Positions 1 to 8,348 of a stretch of 37,823 nt of DNA are shown here, piece after piece (position 1 is the first letter of the stretch; each line of letters starts with the position of its first letter). The notes beneath the pieces are model-generated. The model worked only from the letters and a program-made list of their open reading frames with translations, had not been told where the DNA came from and did no database searches. The position numbers and the translations under genes are program-made. The stretch comes from Pseudomonas sp. KBW05 (lineage in GTDB: Bacteria > Pseudomonadota > Gammaproteobacteria > Pseudomonadales > Pseudomonadaceae). The stretch covers positions 1-37,823 of the forward strand of contig NZ_QAJM01000049.1 in NCBI RefSeq assembly GCF_003852405.1. Reading direction: 5' to 3'.

Positions 1-63
1 GATGTGCGGCATCAGTTGGATGTGAAGCCCGGTGATCCGGTCAAACCCGAACACCTAGAGTAA
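1..63 (+). CDS. C-terminal end of an unidentified protein (partial)
   Basis: Frame 1 is open from the first base and ends at a TAA at 61-63, giving a 20-residue hydrophilic tail (DVRHQLDVKPG... ending PEHLE). A REPIN follows within 20 bp, as is usual just after a gene end in this genome. The fragment is too short to name. The neighbourhood suggests another purine-catabolism gene, but that is only inference, and the open frame could be chance. Confidence 0.4.
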   Translation, partial: DVRHQLDVKPGDPVKPEHLE

Positions 64-81
64 GAACACCGCAAATCCCCG

Positions 82-200
82 GTGGGAGCGGGCTTGTGTG
101 GGAGCGGGCTTGCTCGCGAAGACGGTGTGTCAGTCACAGATATTTCGACTGATCTACCGCATTCGCGAGCAAGCCCGCTCCCACACAAGCCAGCTCCCAC
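82..200. repeat. Nested REPIN (TTGCTCGCGAA type)
   Basis: Inner inverted arms at 98-120 and 162-184 are perfect 23-bp reverse complements around a 41-bp centre. Each is flanked outward by a 16-bp half-arm, 82-97 and 185-200, which are complementary to each other with one mismatch. The element lies between the 3' ends of two convergent genes (end of CDS at 63, Tsx-like stop at 220). Confidence 0.9.
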
Positions 201-219
201 AGGAGACCGGCACCGCTAG

Positions 220-1005
220 TTAGAAGTGGTACTTGACCAGGAAGCTCGCCGTGTCCTGGTTGGTCTTGAACGCACCAGAATCTTCGATCCCGTACTTGTT
301 CTTCCAGTAGTCGTACTCAAAGCCGACATACAACTGTTTCGCGCCCCAGTTCATCGCCTTGCCCAGGTCATATTTGACCTGCGGGTTGAAGTGCAGGTTG
401 GCGTGGTAAGTGCCACGGGCGTTCTTGTCGTTGTCCACCACCCAATCCATAAAGCCATCGATCAGGATGTCGGAGTTGCCCACCGGCAGCGTGTAGGCCC
501 ATACCGGGGTGATCTGCCAAACGCCATCGCCCGGGCGGTTGCCTTCGGTCTGGCGCTGGTAGAAGTTCAGCTGGAAGTAGTCGAAGCCAGGCACGTTCAG
601 GTCAAAGCCGGGGCCGAACAGGTACGACTCGTTGTCGCCTTCGCCGAACTCGTAAGTGAAGGCCAGCAATACGTCCTTGATCGGACCAAAGGACAGGTCT
701 TGGTTGAAGATCTTGCCGAACGACAGGCGTGGACTGATTTCGCCGTAGTAAGTACTTGGACCGACGTTGCCGTCTTCCTTGCCGTTGTAAAAGATGCGGT
801 CGACAAACAGGAAGTTGTCGCCGTACTTCCAGGCATCAGCATGTTCGAACGTGACGGTTTGCTGGATCTGTGGGTTGACGGTGAAGTTCTTGCCCCACAA
901 GTAAGTCAGGCTGTTGTTTTGCCATTGCAGCAGGTCACCGGCCACGGCTTGGCCACCGGCCAGCAGGGATCCCGCCAGCATCAGGCCTTTGAACATAGGT
1001 TTCAT
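220..1005 (-). CDS. Tsx/OmpK-like nucleoside-specific outer-membrane channel
   Basis: A 261-residue protein. Residues 1-22 form a signal peptide (Lys-containing start, hydrophobic core, AVA-G cleavage site). The mature part is rich in alternating aromatic beta strands and ends in Phe (LVKYHF), the usual outer-membrane barrel signature. The sequence pattern (LLQWQNNSLTYLWG near the mature N-terminus, repeated D-W and Y-F pairs) is that of the Tsx/OmpK family, which forms a 12-stranded channel for nucleosides. GGGAG lies 7 bp before the ATG at 1005. It is the last gene of the purine cluster and has its own leader of 437 bp with a sigma-54-type promoter, so it may be expressed separately. The role in nucleoside or purine entry is inferred from family and context. 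Confidence 0.88.
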   Translation of the reverse strand: MKPMFKGLMLAGSLLAGGQAVAGDLLQWQNNSLTYLWGKNFTVNPQIQQTVTFEHADAWKYGDNFLFVDRIFYNGKEDGNVGPSTYYGEISPRLSFGKIFNQDLSFGPIKDVLLAFTYEFGEGDNESYLFGPGFDLNVPGFDYFQLNFYQRQTEGNRPGDGVWQITPVWAYTLPVGNSDILIDGFMDWVVDNDKNARGTYHANLHFNPQVKYDLGKAMNWGAKQLYVGFEYDYWKNKYGIEDSGAFKTNQDTASFLVKYHF

Positions 1006-1442
1006 TCGGTTGCTCCCGAGTTAAAGTTTTGTGGTTTTTCTTCTACGCAGGCGCTCTGGTGTGGCGCCTTTTGGTTCGCTGCAAAAATCGTCTGTTCGGT
1101 CAGCTTTAATGCTTTTAGCAAGACCTGCGCCAAGGTGTTTAAAAAGCCAAAAAATCCCCGTCGGCTGCATGAGATACAGTCGAATTCAGAGGACGTTTGC
1201 GCACTTTGGCAGCAGACATTAGGCCGGGATAAGTTGGCCTTGCAGTCAGCTTTTACATTCGCTGTTTTTTTTTGAGTCGATTCGAGCGGGCGCGGAGAAT
1301 ACTGGCTCCAAAGCCTTGGCTCAAGTGCGCTGTTAAAGAGCGCGTGGGGCGAGAATGGGGCACGGCTTGTGGCCGGCCCCGGGTGAATGGCGTGCATGTC
1401 GGTGTTCCCTGTTCGTTTTTGTTTTTGTAATTAACGAAGGAA
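1006..1442. other. 437-bp intergenic leader of the Tsx-like gene
   Basis: Lies between the NCS2 permease stop and the Tsx-like start, both on the minus strand. It holds the sigma-54-type promoter at 1117-1132 and AT-rich tracts, including a run of nine T at 1264-1272. I see no convincing gene, strong terminator hairpin or TTGT-N2-ACAA operator here. Short frames on both strands lack recognisable products. Confidence 0.6.
1117..1132 (-). promoter_or_regulatory. Sigma-54 (-24/-12) promoter for the Tsx-like gene
   Basis: On the minus strand 1132-1117 reads TGGCGCAGGTCTTGCT. It has the GG and GC dinucleotides with exactly 10 bp between them and matches the TGGCRC-N5-TTGCW consensus at every defined position. 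Transcription would begin near 1105, leaving about 100 nt of leader before the ATG at 1005. RpoN control fits nitrogen-limitation use of purines. No NtrC site or IHF site was identified. Confidence 0.6.
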
Positions 1443-2789
1443 TCAATGCGAGTGGGCGACTTCCGGGCGTTCCGCGCCGCCGAGGATGTTGAACAGCACA
1501 TTCAGCGACAACGCGCTGAGGGTGGCCATGGCAATGCCACTGTGGGTAATCGGGCTCATCCACAGCGGCAGTTGCGCGAAGAACTCCGGGCGTACCACCG
1601 GGATCAGGCCCATGCCGATGCTCACTGCCACCAGCAACTGGTTGCGGCGGTCGGCGATGTCGGCTTCCTGGAGGATCTTGATCCCCGTCGCCGCCACCAT
1701 GCCGAACATGGCAATCGCTGCACCGCCGAGTACCGCTGGCGGAATCGACGCCACCAGGTATGCGGCCTTGGGCAGCAGGCTGAGTACGATGAGGAACGCG
1801 CCAGCCATGATCGTCACCGAACGGCAACGCACGCCGGTCATCTGCACCAGGCCGATATTTTGCGCGAAGGACGAGTGGGTAAAGGTGTTGAAGAACCCGG
1901 CCACAAACGACGCGCCGGCATCACACAACAGGCCACGGCGGAGCATTTTCGGGGTGACGTCCTGGCCGGTGATCTTGCCCAGGGCGAGAAACATCCCGGT
2001 GGACTCGACAAAGATGATCACCACCACCAGGCACATCGACAAGATGGGCGCCAACTCGAACTTGGGCATGCCGAAGTGCAACGGTGTCACCACCTGCACC
2101 CACGGCGCCTGGGCCAGGCCGCTGAGGTCGACCATGCCGAGCAGGCCGCACAGCACGTAGCCCAGGCCCATGCCGATCAACACCGAGATGTTCACCCAGA
2201 AGCCGCGCATGAAACGGTTGATCAGCAAGATGGTGCCCAGTACCAGCGCAGCAATCGCCAGGTAGATCGGCGAGCCGAAGGTGGCCGCCGCGCTGCCGCC
2301 GCCGGCCCAGTTCACGGCCACTGGAAACAGCGACAGGCCGATAGCCGTAATCACCGTGCCGGTGACCAGGGGCGGAAAGAAGCGCACGACCTTGGACATG
2401 AACGGCGCGATGATCATGCCAAAGAACCCGGCGGCGATAGTCGCGCCGAAGATCCCCTGCAAGCCGATGCCGGGCATGCCGGCCATGGCCACCATGCTGC
2501 CGACGGCGGCGAAACTGGCGCCCATCATCACCGGCATGCGAATGCCCACCGGACCGATGCCGAACGACTGCACCATGGTGGCGATACCGGCCACCAGCAG
2601 GTCGGCGTTGATCAAAAAGGCGATTTCTTCACGGCTCAGGCCCGCGGCCTGGCCAATGATCAAGGGCACGGCGACGGCGCCGCCGTACATCAGCAAGACG
2701 TGTTGCAGGCCTACCAGAATCAGTTGCAAGAGGGGCAGCCGCACCATGGCGGGTGCGGCAGGAATCTGCGGTTCGGCTAACTCGGTCAT
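1443..2789 (-). CDS. NCS2-family urate/xanthine permease
   Basis: A 448-residue multispanning inner-membrane protein of the nucleobase:cation symporter-2 (NAT) family. The NAT signature QNIGLVQMTG is near residue 310, and the N-terminal helix carries the expected QHVLLMYGGAVAVPL pattern. The ATG at 2789 is chosen because GAGGTG sits just upstream; a longer open frame continues into a REPIN and is not coding. It lies downstream of puuD in the urate-degradation cluster, so urate or xanthine uptake (UacT/PucK-like) is the likely role. A REPIN separates it from puuD. The tail is short and hydrophilic and ends in SH. Confidence 0.92.
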   Translation of the reverse strand: MTELAEPQIPAAPAMVRLPLLQLILVGLQHVLLMYGGAVAVPLIIGQAAGLSREEIAFLINADLLVAGIATMVQSFGIGPVGIRMPVMMGASFAAVGSMVAMAGMPGIGLQGIFGATIAAGFFGMIIAPFMSKVVRFFPPLVTGTVITAIGLSLFPVAVNWAGGGSAAATFGSPIYLAIAALVLGTILLINRFMRGFWVNISVLIGMGLGYVLCGLLGMVDLSGLAQAPWVQVVTPLHFGMPKFELAPILSMCLVVVIIFVESTGMFLALGKITGQDVTPKMLRRGLLCDAGASFVAGFFNTFTHSSFAQNIGLVQMTGVRCRSVTIMAGAFLIVLSLLPKAAYLVASIPPAVLGGAAIAMFGMVAATGIKILQEADIADRRNQLLVAVSIGMGLIPVVRPEFFAQLPLWMSPITHSGIAMATLSALSLNVLFNILGGAERPEVAHSH

Positions 2790-2871
2790 GCAACACCTCG
2801 GATCTTTTTTATTGTTGTGTTGTTTGGCATTCAATTGCCGGGTGGAACTCAATCTACAAACTTGCACGGTG

Positions 2872-3000
2872 CCAACTGTGGGAGCTGTTTTATGTGGGAG
2901 CTGGCTTGCCTGCGATAGCATCACCTCGGTAGATCTGATGCACCGAGGTGTCTGCATCGCAGGCAAGCCAGCTCCCACACAAGCCCGCTCCCACAGTTGG
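2872..3000. repeat. Nested REPIN (TTGCCTGCGAT type) between puuD and the permease
   Basis: Inner arms at 2894-2916 and 2956-2978 are perfect 23-bp inverted repeats, with a further complementary pair inside (CACCTCGG/CCGAGGTG at 2922-2929 and 2943-2950). Outer half-arms at 2872-2893 and 2979-3000 share CCAACTGTGGGAGC and its complement. It lies within a same-strand gene run, so the transcript would fold here. Confidence 0.9.
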
Positions 3001-3015
3001 ATTTGTGTGGATCAG

Positions 3016-4302
3016 TTAGTTGGTACGGGCCCCCTGATTGATCCAGGTGCCAATCAGATCCCGTTCCTGCTGGGTCATCTGGGTGATGTTGCCCAACGGC
3101 ATGATCTGGGTCGCCACGGCCTGCGCCTGAATACGCGCCGCCTGCTGCTGGATCTGCGCCGGGGTATCAAACATCACCCCACCCGGTGCGGTGCTGAACA
3201 GCGGGCTGGTGGGCTTGGCCGAATGGCACACGGCGCAGCGTTCCTGGATCACCCCATGCACTTTGTCGAAATCAATCGACGCCTGCGCGGGTGCCGGTTC
3301 GGCAGCAGGAGCTGCGGCAGGTGCAGCCGGTTTCAAGCCGCCACCCAATGCCGTTTCCGGCAACGGTTGGTACTCGATGGCCGCCGGGGCCTTGGCCACT
3401 TCGGCCACGGGCTTGGGACCGGTCACATAGGCCAGGCTGATCATCGCCAAGGCGCCCACCGGCAAGGTCCACGCGTACTTCTGGCTGTTATGCCGGGTGT
3501 TGAAGTAGTGACGGACCAACACCGCGGCCACGGCGATACCGGCCAGGATCAGCCAGTTGTATTGGCTGCCGTAGGTGCTTGGGAAATGGTTGCTGATCAT
3601 GATGAACAGCACAGGCAAGGTGAAGTAGTTGTTATGGCGCGAACGCAGCAAGCCCTTGGCCGGCAGCGCCGGGTCTGGCGTGCGGTTCTCGGCGATGGCC
3701 GCCACCAGTGCGCGTTGCGCCGGCATGATGATGCGGAACACGTTACCAACCATGATGGTGCCGATCACCGCACCCACGTGCAGGTAGGCGCCACGGCCGC
3801 TGAACACTTTGCTGAAGCCGTACGCGGCGGCAATCAACAGCACGAACAGGATGAAGCCGAGCAGGGCAGGGCGTTTGCCCAGGGCCGAGTCGCAGAGGAA
3901 GGAGTAGATGAACCAGCCGGCGAACAGTGAGCCGATGCCCAGCAAGACGCCTTCGGTGCCGCTGAGGCTGCTGCCGGGGGCGAGCAGGTACAGCGTCGGG
4001 TTGAGGTAGAACACCACGCATAGCAGCGCGACGCCCGACATCCAGGTGAAATAGGCTTCCCATTTGAACCAGTGCAGGTTGTCCGGCATGGTCGGTGGGG
4101 CCAGTTTGTATTTTTCCAGGTGGTAGATACCGCCACCATGGATCGCCCACAAGTCACCGGCCAGGCCGCTCTTGGGGTTGACGCGATTGAGGTTGTTTTC
4201 CAGCCAGACAAAGTAGAAAGAAGCGCCGATCCACGCGACGCCAGTGATCATGTGAACCCAGCGCACGCTAAGGTTCAGCCATTCCAACAGATGTGCTTCC
4301 AC
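3016..4302 (-). CDS. puuD: Membrane urate oxidase/hydroxylase PuuD with cytochrome c domain
   Basis: A 428-residue protein. The N-terminal ~300 residues have about eight or nine membrane segments, opening with LSVRWVHMITGVAWIG and containing conserved His and Trp residues of the urate-oxidase domain. An Ala/Pro-rich linker (about 310-340) leads to a C-terminal cytochrome c domain with CAVCH at 356-360 and a candidate axial Met in IMPLGNIT. It converts urate to 5-hydroxyisourate and passes electrons to the respiratory chain rather than making peroxide. It sits 51 bp after allA in the same orientation, and hiuH, which takes its product, is divergent from the head of the cluster. No soluble uricase or FAD-dependent HpxO is present, so this is the urate-oxidising step here. 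Confidence 0.93.
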   Translation of the reverse strand: MEAHLLEWLNLSVRWVHMITGVAWIGASFYFVWLENNLNRVNPKSGLAGDLWAIHGGGIYHLEKYKLAPPTMPDNLHWFKWEAYFTWMSGVALLCVVFYLNPTLYLLAPGSSLSGTEGVLLGIGSLFAGWFIYSFLCDSALGKRPALLGFILFVLLIAAAYGFSKVFSGRGAYLHVGAVIGTIMVGNVFRIIMPAQRALVAAIAENRTPDPALPAKGLLRSRHNNYFTLPVLFIMISNHFPSTYGSQYNWLILAGIAVAAVLVRHYFNTRHNSQKYAWTLPVGALAMISLAYVTGPKPVAEVAKAPAAIEYQPLPETALGGGLKPAAPAAAPAAEPAPAQASIDFDKVHGVIQERCAVCHSAKPTSPLFSTAPGGVMFDTPAQIQQQAARIQAQAVATQIMPLGNITQMTQQERDLIGTWINQGARTN

Positions 4303-4353
4303 AGTCTTTACCTCTCGCCTGTCACCCTTGTTGTCGGGTGATCAGACCTTCTC

Positions 4354-4857
4354 TTATTGGTGGGGGGCGAGGATCAACCGCTCATCCTCTTTGAAAAAAT
4401 GCTCATCGCAGTTATTGCCTGTGCCACTGCGATCAACCACCAGGAAGTCATCCCGCTTTTCGATCGTCAGCACCGGGTGGTGCCAGACGCCGCGATGGTA
4501 ATTAATGCCCTGCCTGCCGTTGGTGACGAAGGCGCGGACCAAGCCCGATACAGGTTCATCGCCAAGTGGCGCGACCACGATCAGAAAGGGGTTGCCGAGC
4601 AGCGGTATGAAAGCCTGGCTGCCCAGCGGGTGTCTCTCCAGCATGCACACGGTCAGCGGCATGTCCTGCGCGTCGGCGCGGAAGATGCTGATGATGGCGT
4701 GGTCTTCCGGTTTAGCGGTTTCGACCGTGGCCAATTTGTGAAAGCGCATGGTCGACCCGTTGTTGATCATGAAGTGATCGCTGCCGTCGGTTTCGATAAC
4801 GTCTCCGAAGGGGGCGAAGGCTTCTTTGGTCAGGGGTTCGATCACTAGTGTGCGCAT
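4354..4857 (-). CDS. allA: Ureidoglycolate lyase AllA
   Basis: A 167-residue protein, the usual family length. It starts MRTLVIEPLTKEAFAPFGDV, the typical AllA N-terminus, and contains the cupin-like core with GRQGINYHRGVWHHPV (metal/substrate region) and FLVVDRSG near the C-terminus. It splits (S)-ureidoglycolate into glyoxylate and urea, the last step of the pathway. The ATG at 4857 is preferred; the frame extends 39 codons upstream, but only through REP sequence. It is separated from alc by 120 bp containing a REP pair, and from puuD by 51 bp. Confidence 0.93.
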   Translation of the reverse strand: MRTLVIEPLTKEAFAPFGDVIETDGSDHFMINNGSTMRFHKLATVETAKPEDHAIISIFRADAQDMPLTVCMLERHPLGSQAFIPLLGNPFLIVVAPLGDEPVSGLVRAFVTNGRQGINYHRGVWHHPVLTIEKRDDFLVVDRSGTGNNCDEHFFKEDERLILAPHQ

Positions 4858-4900
4858 GGCTGTCTTCTTATCCGAATGTTGTGTTGTTTGTTCTGCCGTC

Positions 4901-4965
4901 TTCGCGAGCAAGCCCGCTCCCACAGGGGAATGCATTTCAAATGTGGGAGCGGGCTTGCTCGCGAA
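4901..4965. repeat. Inverted REP pair in the alc-allA gap, opposite polarity
   Basis: Two perfect 23-bp REP arms at 4901-4923 and 4943-4965 are inverted around only 19 bp. Their order is reversed compared with the other elements here: the TTCGCGAGC ends point outward and the GTGGGAGC ends face each other. It lies inside the alc-allA intergenic region of a likely operon. Confidence 0.88.
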
Positions 4966-4977
4966 TGGACTCACCGC

Positions 4978-5973
4978 TTATTTAGCGACCTTGCCGAGAA
5001 CGCGCAGGCGGCTCACACCACCATCCGGGAACACATTCAGGCGGATGTGAGTAATTGGCCCCAGTGCCTTGATCTGCTCGGCGAAGCTGTGTTCAGCGTG
5101 CATTTCCAGCTTCTGCGCCGGCAACAGTTCGCGCCAGAACAGCGATTGGGTTTCGATCTGGCTGTCGGTGCCGCCTTTCACGAACGCGCCCTGGATGGAG
5201 CAGGTGTCCGGGTAGTTGCCCTTGAAGTGCAGGGTGTCGACGATGATCTTCTCGATCTCGCCCGGGTGGCCCAGCGCGACGATCACCCAGTCATTGCCCG
5301 GTGTACGGCGACGCGCGGTTTCCCAGCCGTCGCCCATGTTGATGCCACGGCCCGGGTTGAGGATGTTGCTCATGCGCCCGAAGTGTTCATCGGAGCAGGC
5401 CAGCGCACGGCCGCCGTTGAGGGCCGAGGCCAGGTCGACTTGTTCGTTGTCGCCAATCGACGACCAGTCGCGGAACGGAATGCCGTACACACGCAGACGG
5501 GCCACGCCGCCATCCGGGTAGATGTTGAAGCGCAGGTGGCTGAAGGCCTTGTCGTTGCTGATCTCGTGGTAGTGGTGGCTGTTGCCTTGCAGCTCGACGG
5601 CCGACAGCACTTCCACCCACTGGGTGTTTTCATCAGGGTCGCCCGAGGCCAGGAAGCAGGCTTCCAGCGAGGCTGACGGCGGGAAGTTGCCGGTGAAGAA
5701 TGAAGTGTCGATGTCCACGCCTTTGATCGAGCCGGGTACGCCCAGGCGGATCACCGCGCTGTCGTAGCCTTCGAAGCGCTTGCGGCGTGATTCCCAGCCG
5801 TCCATCCACTTGCCGTTGTCATCGAAAACGCCCTCCTTCCATACGGCCGGGGTCGGCTGGAACAGGCGGTTGGCGTCGGCGAACCAGTCATCGGTCACCG
5901 AAAGAATCTTGGTGCCCAGGCGGGCGTCGGCCAGGTTGACGAACTTCTCGAAAGGTACGGCGTAAGCTTTCAT
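4978..5973 (-). CDS. alc: Allantoicase
   Basis: A 331-residue protein built of two allantoicase repeats. The first (about residues 25-165) has [15 protein letters not shown] and a [13 protein letters not shown] strand; the second (about 195-330) has [30 protein letters not shown] and [10 protein letters not shown]. Each ends in a NxxPDGGVxRLRVxG motif. It hydrolyses allantoate to (S)-ureidoglycolate and urea. The ATG at 5973 follows AAGAAG. It is 41 bp downstream of uraD and 120 bp upstream of allA, all on the minus strand. Confidence 0.94.
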   Translation of the reverse strand: MKAYAVPFEKFVNLADARLGTKILSVTDDWFADANRLFQPTPAVWKEGVFDDNGKWMDGWESRRKRFEGYDSAVIRLGVPGSIKGVDIDTSFFTGNFPPSASLEACFLASGDPDENTQWVEVLSAVELQGNSHHYHEISNDKAFSHLRFNIYPDGGVARLRVYGIPFRDWSSIGDNEQVDLASALNGGRALACSDEHFGRMSNILNPGRGINMGDGWETARRRTPGNDWVIVALGHPGEIEKIIVDTLHFKGNYPDTCSIQGAFVKGGTDSQIETQSLFWRELLPAQKLEMHAEHSFAEQIKALGPITHIRLNVFPDGGVSRLRVLGKVAK

Positions 5974-6014
5974 TCTTCTTGTCTGCCTTAGATAGAGTGG
6001 CTGGGGATGGTCGT

Positions 6015-6530
6015 TTAGAGGGTCAGTAAACGGAACAACGCGATCTTGTTGATCTCGGCCAGTGCGCATTTGAACTCGGTGTCGACCGAGTTGTGGATGC
6101 GCGTTTCGAACGCGGCCAGGATCTGATGCCGGTTGCTGCCTTTTACCGCCATGATGAAGGGAAACTTGAACTTGGCCTTGTAGGCATCGTTCAGCTCGGT
6201 GAAGCGAGAAAACTCTTCGGCCGTGCATTGGTGAATCCCCGCGCCAGCCTGTTCATCAGTGCTGGCTTGGGTCAGTTGACCCTGGACGGCGGCTTTGCCG
6301 GCCAGGTCCGGGTGAGCGTTGATCAGGGCCAGTTGGCTGGCATGATCGGCGCTCAACAGGATGTCGCTCATGCGCTGGTGCAGGGTTTCGATCTCGTCGA
6401 TCGAAGGGTCCTGGCCCAGGTCGAAGGCCTTTTCGGCCACCCATGGCGAATGTTCGTAGATGTCGGCGAAGGCCTGGACGAATTCGTCACGGCTCAGGGT
6501 CGAGGGTTTGAGGGTCTTGAAGGCGGTCAT
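6015..6530 (-). CDS. uraD: OHCU decarboxylase UraD
   Basis: A 171-residue all-helical protein of the 2-oxo-4-hydroxy-4-carboxy-5-ureidoimidazoline decarboxylase family. The catalytic region [10 protein letters not shown] (His73) and the signature [20 protein letters not shown] are both intact. It stereospecifically makes (S)-allantoin from OHCU, following HiuH. The ATG at 6530 overlaps the end of puuE (ATGA, 6527-6530), so translation is probably coupled; an upstream in-frame extension lies inside puuE and is ignored. Confidence 0.94.
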   Translation of the reverse strand: MTAFKTLKPSTLSRDEFVQAFADIYEHSPWVAEKAFDLGQDPSIDEIETLHQRMSDILLSADHASQLALINAHPDLAGKAAVQGQLTQASTDEQAGAGIHQCTAEEFSRFTELNDAYKAKFKFPFIMAVKGSNRHQILAAFETRIHNSVDTEFKCALAEINKIALFRLLTL

Positions 6531-7453
6531 TTGGCGGCTCCCTGGAACGGGTGGGTATCGTGCCAGTGACGGGCAATGTCGACACGGCGAGTGAACCACA
6601 CCTGTTCGTGGCTTTTGGCGTATTCGATAAAACGCTTCAATGAGGCCAGGCGTGCAGGGCGGCCAATCAGGCGGCAGTGCAGGCCGATGGAAAGCATTTT
6701 CGGTGCCTCGGCGCCTTCGGCGTAGAGCACATCGAACGCGTCTTTCAAGTAGTCGAAGAAGTCATCGCCCTTGTTGAAACCCTGCACCTGGGTGAAGCGC
6801 ATATCGTTGGTGTCCAGGGTGTAGGGGATCACCAGATGCGGCTTGCCGGTGGGGCTGTTGGGCTCCCAGTAGGGCAGGTCGTCGTCGTAGGTGTCGCAGT
6901 CGTAGAGGAAGCCGCCTTCCTCCATCACCAGCCGCCGCGTGTTGGGGCCGGTGCGCCCGGTGTACCAGCCCAGTGGGCGTTCGCCGGTCAGCTCGGTGAG
7001 GATGCGGATCGCTTCGAGCATGTGCTCGCGCTCCTGGGCCTCGTCCATGTACTGGTAGTCGATCCAGCGGTAACCGTGGCTGCAGATTTCGTGGCCGGCC
7101 TCGACCATTGCGCGGATCACATCCGGGTGGCGTTGGGCGGCCATGGCCACGGCGAAGATGGTCAGCGGGATATCGAATTCCTTGAACAACTTGAGGATGC
7201 GCCACACGCCGGCACGGCTGCCGTATTCGTACAGCGACTCCATGCTCATGTTGCGTGCGCCTTGCAGCGGCTGGGCCGAGACCATTTCCGAGAGGAAGGC
7301 TTCGGACTCTTTGTCACCGTGCAAAATGTTGCGCTCACCGCCTTCTTCGTAGTTGAGTACAAAAGACAGCGCAATGCGCGCCTTGCCCGGCCAGTGGGGG
7401 TGAGGAGGGTTACTGCCGTAACCGATCAGGTCGCGTGGGTAGTCAGCGCTCAC
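6527..7453 (-). CDS. puuE: Allantoinase PuuE (polysaccharide-deacetylase fold)
   Basis: A 308-residue protein of the metal-independent allantoinase family. It begins SADYPRDLIGYG, has SFVLNYEEGGE at the first active-site strand, and GHEICSHGYRW at the second, both typical of PuuE. It hydrolyses (S)-allantoin to allantoate. The start is GTG at 7453, preceded by GGAAGA. It is the first gene of the minus-strand purine operon and its stop overlaps the uraD start. The candidate -10 (TACAAT, minus strand 7539-7534) lies inside a TTGTATACAA palindrome, so control by a repressor at this site is likely. Confidence 0.93.
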   Translation of the reverse strand: MSADYPRDLIGYGSNPPHPHWPGKARIALSFVLNYEEGGERNILHGDKESEAFLSEMVSAQPLQGARNMSMESLYEYGSRAGVWRILKLFKEFDIPLTIFAVAMAAQRHPDVIRAMVEAGHEICSHGYRWIDYQYMDEAQEREHMLEAIRILTELTGERPLGWYTGRTGPNTRRLVMEEGGFLYDCDTYDDDLPYWEPNSPTGKPHLVIPYTLDTNDMRFTQVQGFNKGDDFFDYLKDAFDVLYAEGAEAPKMLSIGLHCRLIGRPARLASLKRFIEYAKSHEQVWFTRRVDIARHWHDTHPFQGAAK

Positions 7454-7534
7454 TGCAGTCTTCCTTCTTGTTCGTGATCATTCATGTGGCGGCCGGGCAG
7501 TGGAATGACTGGGTGGCGTCACAGCGATGAGTGA

Positions 7535-7544
7535 TTGTATACAA
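7535..7544. promoter_or_regulatory. Operator TTGTATACAA over the puuE -10 box
   Basis: A perfect 10-bp palindrome. On the minus strand it overlaps TACAAT (7539-7534), a 5/6 match to the sigma-70 -10, with a weak -35 (CTTACA) 17 bp before TATACA. The shape (TTGT-N2-ACAA) is like operators of FadR-subfamily GntR repressors. The cognate regulator is not in this window. Confidence 0.6.
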
Positions 7545-7728
7545 CTTATCGCTCACTTTGTAAGCCTACATTTCTGCATTTTTTCCGCAGGTCTCTGTGT
7601 AAAGGGTGTAGCAAGAAACTTGCCTGGTTGGTCAGCTAATGGACAAAAGGTCGTTTAAAAGCAAGGATTACTCGCCGATTGGCTGCTCAGGCAATATGGG
7701 CGGGGTGATCAAAAGGTTTGTGATTTTT

Positions 7729-7740
7729 ATTGTGTACAAT
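7729..7740. promoter_or_regulatory. Operator ATTGTGTACAAT over the hiuH -10 box
   Basis: Arms ATTGT and ACAAT flank two bases, the same architecture as 7535-7544. The right half supplies TACAAT (7735-7740) as a plus-strand -10, giving a leader of roughly 90 nt before the hiuH ATG at 7840. Confidence 0.55.
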
Positions 7741-7839
7741 TTTTTTAAAAAGTGTCTTAATCAGCCATCGCCGGCTTTTTCACTGCCCTGAAAAAGTGCG
7801 GACCTTTCTTCTACTGACTTCGGGAGGCGCGTAGACGCC

Positions 7840-8193
7840 ATGGGACGTTTGACCACACACGTTTTGGACGCCGCACACGGCTGCCCCGGCAGCGCGATCA
7901 AGGTTGAGCTGTATCGCGTCGAAGGCGCGCAGCTGGAACTGGTTGCCAGCGCCCACACCAACAGCGACGGCCGCTGCGACGCGCCATTGTTGCAAGGTGA
8001 TGATTACCGCAGTGGTGTCTACCAACTGCAATTCAGCGCCGGCGACTACTACCGCGCCCGTGGCGTGCAATTGCCTGAACCGGCTTTCCTCGACGTGGTG
8101 GTGCTGCGCTTCGGCATCAGCGCCGAACAGGATCACTACCATGTGCCCCTACTGATTTCGCCCTACAGCTACTCCACCTATCGCGGTAGCTAG
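7840..8193 (+). CDS. hiuH: 5-hydroxyisourate hydrolase (transthyretin-like)
   Basis: A 117-residue protein, the normal length for the cytosolic form with no signal peptide. The diagnostic residues are present: LTTHVLD with His7, DGRCD with Arg45, DHYHVPLL with His99/His101, and the C-terminal YRGS tetrapeptide. It hydrolyses the 5-HIU made by PuuD to OHCU, the substrate of UraD. It stands alone on the plus strand, divergent from puuE, with GGAGG 12 bp before the ATG and an intrinsic terminator 44 bp after the stop. Confidence 0.95.
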   Translation: MGRLTTHVLDAAHGCPGSAIKVELYRVEGAQLELVASAHTNSDGRCDAPLLQGDDYRSGVYQLQFSAGDYYRARGVQLPEPAFLDVVVLRFGISAEQDHYHVPLLISPYSYSTYRGS

Positions 8194-8236
8194 CGTCACC
8201 TCGCTTCACACCCCCAAAGCTCTTCGTTGGTTTTTC

Positions 8237-8262
8237 GCCCGCCCACACTGCGGGCTTTTTTT
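8237..8262 (+). terminator. Intrinsic terminator after hiuH
   Basis: GCCCGC and GCGGGC pair around a 7-base loop (8237-8255), followed by seven T (8256-8262). Confidence 0.85.
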
Positions 8263-8348
8263 CGTCCGCTCAAAGGTGCGGCAAGTATGTAAAGCACTGA
8301 GCGCGGCAAGCTGCTTAGGCTGGACTTTTGTGTGGACAGGAGCCAGCC

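Larger units (their letters stand above)
7454..7839. other. 386-bp divergent promoter region puuE/hiuH
   Basis: Contains the two TTGT-N2-ACAA palindromes listed separately and AT-rich stretches at both ends. No coding frame with a recognisable product was found. The left palindrome serves the puuE operon and the right one serves hiuH. Confidence 0.75.

Noticed and set aside
1446-2780. 444-residue plus-strand open frame, very rich in His, Gln, Asp and Arg
   Set aside because: It is the antisense shadow of the NCS2 permease; its composition is what a high-GC membrane-protein gene gives when read backwards, and it matches no family.
2860-2874. Possible sigma-54 promoter before the NCS2 permease (TGGCAC on the minus strand)
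   Set aside because: The -24 half is perfect but the bases at the -12 position are AAGT, not TTGC; the spacing rule fails.
2790-2978. N-terminal extension of the NCS2 permease through the REPIN
   Set aside because: The extra residues are encoded by repeat sequence, and a good GAGGTG site precedes the internal ATG at 2789.
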